Shown: positions 61,122 to 64,000 of the stretch, one piece after another
Layout of the letters: every line of letters begins with the position of its first letter
Position numbering within the stretch: position 1 is the first letter of the stretch
Origin: Palsa-1439 sp050015495
Lineage (GTDB): Bacteria > Verrucomicrobiota > Verrucomicrobiia > Palsa-1439
Length of the DNA stretch: 64,000 nucleotides
Direction: 5' to 3'
NCBI GenBank assembly: GCA_050015495.1
Contig: JBEKBH010000004.1
Span: 124,001-188,000, forward strand
Translations under genes and position numbers: made by a program
Notes under the pieces: model-generated
Database searches by the model: none
What the model was told of the DNA's origin: nothing
Seen by the model: only the letters and a program-made list of their open reading frames with translations

Positions 61122-61877
61122 GTGGAAAGGATTTTTGCCAAGGCCACAGGACAGACCGTTCCGTCGCAGGAATTGCAGCGGTTGACACAAGAGCAGAAGC
61201 GCGATTTGTTGACCCGGCTGCTCGCGCATGTAGCTCACGAACTTCGCAATCCACTCAGTTCGCTCGATATTCATGTGCAACTGCTCGAAGAGGACGTAGC
61301 GGTTGGCGGCGCGGATCTCGCGCAGCGAACCGGGGACCGATTTCAAATCATCCATGGCGAGTTACATCGACTGGAAAACGTCGTGACGCGGTTCCTACAG
61401 CTCGCGGGTCCGCCGTCTTTGAGCCTGGCGCCCCTCTCCGTGAACAAATTGATCAGCCATACCTGCGAGTTGCTGCGACCACAGGCCGAAGAACGGGGTA
61501 TCGATCTGGTTGTGGAGTTTGGTGACGCGCTGCCCGACGTTGAAGCCGACGCCGATCAGTTGATCCAGGCGTTGATCAACCTGGTGATCAATGCCTTGCA
61601 GGCCGCTTCCAAAGGGGGTCACGTGCACGTACGCACGTATGCGCGCGAGGCCAACATCAACGTTGAGTTCGCCGACGATGGCAAGGGGATCGCGCCCGAG
61701 AACCAGGACAGAATTTTCGAGCCGTACTTTACCACCAAGGCTGATGGCAGCGGTCTGGGGCTGTGGATCACCCAACAGATCGTTCACGCCCACGGCGGAA
61801 CCCTGCGCGTCGAAAGCGCGCCCGCCAAAGGAGCGACGTTCATTCTCACTCTGCCCACCCGGATTACGCATGGATAA
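61122..61877 (+). CDS. Soluble histidine kinase (NtrB-like, no sensor domain)
   Basis: About 251 residues from the GTG at 61122. The H box is near the start (LAHVAHELRNPLSSLDIHVQ, His ~39), followed by an N box (QALINLVINALQAA), G1 (FADDGKGIAP), F box (DRIFEPYFTTK) and G2 (GSGLGLWITQQIV). Only ~35 residues precede the H box and there is no transmembrane segment, so input must come from a partner protein. An in-frame start further upstream would run through the palindrome at 61035, which argues against it. It overlaps the regulator gene by 8 bases. Confidence 0.9.
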   Translation: MERIFAKATGQTVPSQELQRLTQEQKRDLLTRLLAHVAHELRNPLSSLDIHVQLLEEDVAVGGADLAQRTGDRFQIIHGELHRLENVVTRFLQLAGPPSLSLAPLSVNKLISHTCELLRPQAEERGIDLVVEFGDALPDVEADADQLIQALINLVINALQAASKGGHVHVRTYAREANINVEFADDGKGIAPENQDRIFEPYFTTKADGSGLGLWITQQIVHAHGGTLRVESAPAKGATFILTLPTRITHG

Positions 61878-63252
61878 ATCACGGATTCACATCCTGGTGG
61901 TGGAGGACGAGCCGGGCTTGTGCGCGGGCATCCAGGAAGCGCTGCAACGCGAAGGATATCCGGTGGCCACGGCCGGCGACGGCCCAAAGGCTATCGAACG
62001 GTTGGAGCAGCGTCTCTACAATCTCGTGATCTCCGATGTTCGCCTGCCCGGACTCAATGGCCCGGACCTGCTGGCGCACATCAAGGTGAAAAGCCCGGAC
62101 ACGATCGTGATCCTGATGACAGCTTACGGCACGGTGACAACCGCCGTCGAAGCCATGAAGCAAGGCGCGTACGATTACCTGCCCAAGCCACTGGACATGC
62201 GGCGACTACGCGCCCTCGTCAGCAAGGCATTGGAATACCAAGCCGTGATTGCCGAGAACAAGGAACTGAGGCTGCGCTTGCGAAAGCGCTCCGAACCCAG
62301 CCCGCTCCTTGGTTCGACTGAAATCATGCGCGCCATCGGCCGTCTCGTCGAAGAAGTTGCGGCCAACGATGTAACCGTTCTCATCCAGGGCGAAAGCGGC
62401 ACCGGCAAAGAATTGGTCGCCCGCGCCATCCACCAACAAGGCTTGCGTCGCGACCGACCGTTCATCTCCGTCAATTGCGCCGCATTACCCGAACAGTTGC
62501 TGGAGGCCGAACTGTTTGGCCACGTCAAGGGCGCATTCACCGGCGCGTACACCGATCGCCCCGGCCGATTTCAGATGGCGGAGGGAGGCACGCTGTTCTT
62601 GGACGAAGTGGGAGACATGCCACCCAAAGGACAGGGCGACCTATTGCGCGTTATCGAAGATGGCATGTTTCGCCGGGTTGGCAGCAGCGATCTGACCCGC
62701 TGCAATGTCCGCATTATCGCCGCCACCAACAAGCATCTGGAACAACACGTCAAGGACGGCCGCTTCCGCGAAGACCTGTTCTATCGCTTACACGTCGTGC
62801 CGATCCAATTGCCGCCGCTCTGCGAGCGCGTCGAGGATATCCCGTTGCTCATTGAAGCGTTCCTCGCTCACTTCACCGCCAAGCACAAGCGCCCCGCGAA
62901 AGTGATCTCGCCGGACGCCCTTCAACTTTGCCAGCGCTACCGCTGGCCCGGCAACATCCGCGAACTACGCAATGTCATCGAACGAATGATTATCACCGTC
63001 CATCACAAGGTGGTTCAAGCCGCCGACCTGCCGGAACCAATCCGCCAGGTTGCCGTCACTCAAGTCGAGTTCACCGTACGCCCCGGCATGACGATCGACG
63101 CCGTGGAAAAGGAACTCATCCGCCAGACGCTTCTCCACGTCTCCGCCAATCGCGAACTCGCCGCCCGAGCCCTTGGCATCAGCCGTCGCACCCTTCAATA
63201 CAAGCTCAAGAAATACGGCCTGCTGACGGCTGGATGTGTTGCGGTGCCCTAG
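61870..63252 (+). CDS. NtrC-family sigma-54-dependent response regulator
   Basis: 460 residues in three parts: receiver (~5-120; phospho-Asp ~56 in LVISDVRLPGLNG), AAA+ domain (~145-385) with Walker A GESGTGKE (~174-181), the sigma-54-contact GAFTGA (~221-226) and GTLFLDEVGDMP, and a Fis-type HTH at the end (ANRELAARALGISRRTLQYKLKKYGLL). It activates sigma-54 promoters after phosphorylation by the overlapping kinase gene. Sigma-54-type promoters and repeated palindromes nearby are its likely targets. The last ~6 residues are unremarkable. Confidence 0.96.
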   Translation: MDKSRIHILVVEDEPGLCAGIQEALQREGYPVATAGDGPKAIERLEQRLYNLVISDVRLPGLNGPDLLAHIKVKSPDTIVILMTAYGTVTTAVEAMKQGAYDYLPKPLDMRRLRALVSKALEYQAVIAENKELRLRLRKRSEPSPLLGSTEIMRAIGRLVEEVAANDVTVLIQGESGTGKELVARAIHQQGLRRDRPFISVNCAALPEQLLEAELFGHVKGAFTGAYTDRPGRFQMAEGGTLFLDEVGDMPPKGQGDLLRVIEDGMFRRVGSSDLTRCNVRIIAATNKHLEQHVKDGRFREDLFYRLHVVPIQLPPLCERVEDIPLLIEAFLAHFTAKHKRPAKVISPDALQLCQRYRWPGNIRELRNVIERMIITVHHKVVQAADLPEPIRQVAVTQVEFTVRPGMTIDAVEKELIRQTLLHVSANRELAARALGISRRTLQYKLKKYGLLTAGCVAVP

Positions 63253-63847
63253 TATCGTACCGTCCGCACATGGAAGTTCTCACCCATCAGAGCCGTCAGA
63301 GCCACGATCTCCCCGGCAGCGAGTTGCACAGAACGGTTTGCCCCGTGGCAAAAGTGACGTGAGCGCAGCGAGGTGCGTTCCGCCCTTTATTTATAGGTAT
63401 TTCCCACACTTCTGCAACCTTCCACGCCGTGCTTTAGGAAACCGACGCTCTATCCATCTGAGCTACGGGAGCGCAAGCGCCGTTCACAAGGTAGGCGAAA
63501 TGATGCGACGGGTCGAGTGAGATTTGCGCGCGTAGCGAACGTTCGGTGGGCCAGGCGCGAACACGGCGATTGTCAGGGTAGGACGCGTCAACGCGTGTGT
63601 CAATTTGCCCTCCGTAGCCTTGGCGGAGGAGGGTTGCCTGCGGCAGGGTAGAAGTCTATGGGGAACCTCTGCTGAGGGTGTGGGCTGTCCAGCGGTGTCG
63701 CGCGTCCCGCGTGCGTAGACGGTGGACAAGCCCGTACGGTTCTTCGCACGACAAAGCGCGTGTGTTCGACTCGGGAAGTGTATAAAATGTCGTCACGCCG
63801 ATGATGTTTTTGCGACAACCTTACGAGGGGCTGGTCGGTGCGGCACA
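63253..63847. other. 595-base intergenic region with tRNA remnant
   Basis: Holds the displaced tRNA-Arg 5' half (63433-63478) and an imperfect hairpin CCTCCG...CGGAGG at about 63609-63629 that resembles REP-type repeats and lacks a T-tract. No ORF with natural composition. This is the right-hand junction of the Ehr module. Confidence 0.5.
63433..63478 (-). pseudogene. Displaced 5' half of tRNA-Arg(CCU)
   Basis: 46 bases identical to 50546-50591 (offset 12887): six bases of upstream flank, acceptor 5' strand, whole D arm and the 5' side of the anticodon arm, ending in the anticodon loop. The T arm and CCA end are absent. Together with the 3' half at 47.5 kb it would rebuild a complete tRNA across the shared tttNggaaa core. 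Confidence 0.9.
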
Positions 63848-64000
63848 ATGACAAACGCGTGGAAATCACTGGGCGCTGTGTGCCTGCTGGTCATCGGGAT
63901 GTACGCGTACACCGCCCCGTTGGCCCGGTTGGAATCGTTGATTTCGAAACCGGCGGAGAGTTACTACAATTTACTGGTGCAGGGGTTTCGCAGCGGTCAC
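63848..64000 (+). CDS. N-terminus of a membrane protein, cut by the window edge
   Basis: 51 residues visible, open to the end: a first transmembrane helix (SLGAVCLLVIGMYAYTAPLA), then a periplasmic start (LISKPAESYYNLLVQGFRSGH). This opening resembles large verrucomicrobial GT-C-like membrane proteins, possibly the same family as the truncated gene at the left edge. Function not assignable from this fragment. Confidence 0.6.
   Translation, partial: MTNAWKSLGAVCLLVIGMYAYTAPLARLESLISKPAESYYNLLVQGFRSGH

Larger units (their letters stand above)
50546..63441. mobile_element. Candidate tRNA-Arg-bounded genomic island (Ehr module)
   Basis: Bounded by a perfect 46-bp direct repeat (50546-50591 and 63433-63478) consisting of the 5' half of tRNA-Arg(CCU) plus six upstream bases, starting in the anticodon loop. 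The interval contains only the Ehr-like operon and its regulatory genes. No integrase, relaxase or transposase is visible, so it would be a non-autonomous or decayed element; rearrangement is an alternative explanation. Limits are given by the repeat cores. Confidence 0.4.

Noticed and set aside
47544..63478. Prophage or conjugative element
   Set aside because: tRNA att-like repeats are present but there is no integrase, structural, replication or transfer gene in the interval.
63609..63629. Rho-independent terminator
   Set aside because: The CCTCCG/CGGAGG pairing is imperfect and is not followed by a T-tract; it looks more like a REP-type repeat.

Overview
The window reads as a chromosomal segment of a GC-rich, Gram-negative bacterium, most likely Verrucomicrobiota (Pedosphaera/Limisphaerales-like). 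This rests on three things: large secreted adhesin-like proteins with kelch-like, PKD and HYR repeats; a verrucomicrobial-type C-terminal tail (DADPLGKGMSNTNQFLAG, then a domain ending YYRIRLGP); and a PEP-CTERM protein. Lipoproteins and long membrane glycosyltransferase-like proteins agree with this. There is no rRNA and no recognisable integrase or transposase. The lineage is an inference from protein style, not from a marker gene.

0-18 kb: the 3' part of a polytopic membrane protein; a secreted kelch-like/PKD protein with an anchored partner; a YacP-type NYN nuclease with a coiled-coil protein and a small lipoprotein; aspartate-semialdehyde dehydrogenase (asd); an AraC/O6-methylguanine methyltransferase fusion; a DUF2442 protein; an isopropylmalate/isocitrate dehydrogenase; two GT-C/YfhO-like membrane proteins; an MFS transporter; and a CLC antiporter with CBS domains. 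17.9-21.7 kb: a compact nitrite/NO module made of an AniA-like NirK, an NnrS-like membrane protein, a ScdA_N (RIC) protein and a Crp/Fnr regulator, with a perfect FNR/DNR-type palindrome in front of nirK. 21.8-33 kb: a GH28 polygalacturonase, a Gfo/Idh/MocA oxidoreductase, a stand-alone receiver, two paralogous anchored proteins around an XRE regulator, the purB-purS-purQ operon with an unknown fourth gene, and a HEAT-repeat protein. 33-47.5 kb: a 1363-residue HYR-repeat protein, a PEP-CTERM protein, GtrA, a cyclase-family hydrolase, a glycogen-debranching-type enzyme, a class C beta-lactamase-like hydrolase, glycerol kinase and a LemA-TPM-TPM operon.

47.5-63.5 kb is the most unusual part. 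An intact tRNA-Arg(CCU) at 50509-50585 is accompanied by a displaced 3' half of the same gene at 47544-47600 and a displaced 5' half at 63433-63478. Both halves break in the anticodon loop, the usual crossover position of tRNA-targeting tyrosine recombinases. The 2.95-kb interval holds exactly two genes, homospermidine synthase and a fold-III ornithine-type decarboxylase. The 12.9-kb interval holds one coherent system: a complex I/group 4 hydrogenase-like membrane complex whose large subunit has lost all four Ni-binding cysteines (as in the energy-converting hydrogenase-related, Ehr, family), preceded by two PTS-EIIA-domain proteins, and next to LysM proteins, a STAS protein, a soluble histidine kinase and a sigma-54 response regulator. 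Sigma-54 type -24/-12 promoters (one a perfect match) and repeated GTGCAA-N3-TTGCAC palindromes lie in the two divergent intergenic regions. This suggests that the kinase/regulator pair controls the whole module.

A membrane-protein gene enters the window at the left edge and another leaves it at the right edge. Most of the rest is ordinary metabolism and envelope functions, with short dispersed intergenic motifs near 9.1, 24.3-24.6 and 39.5 kb.
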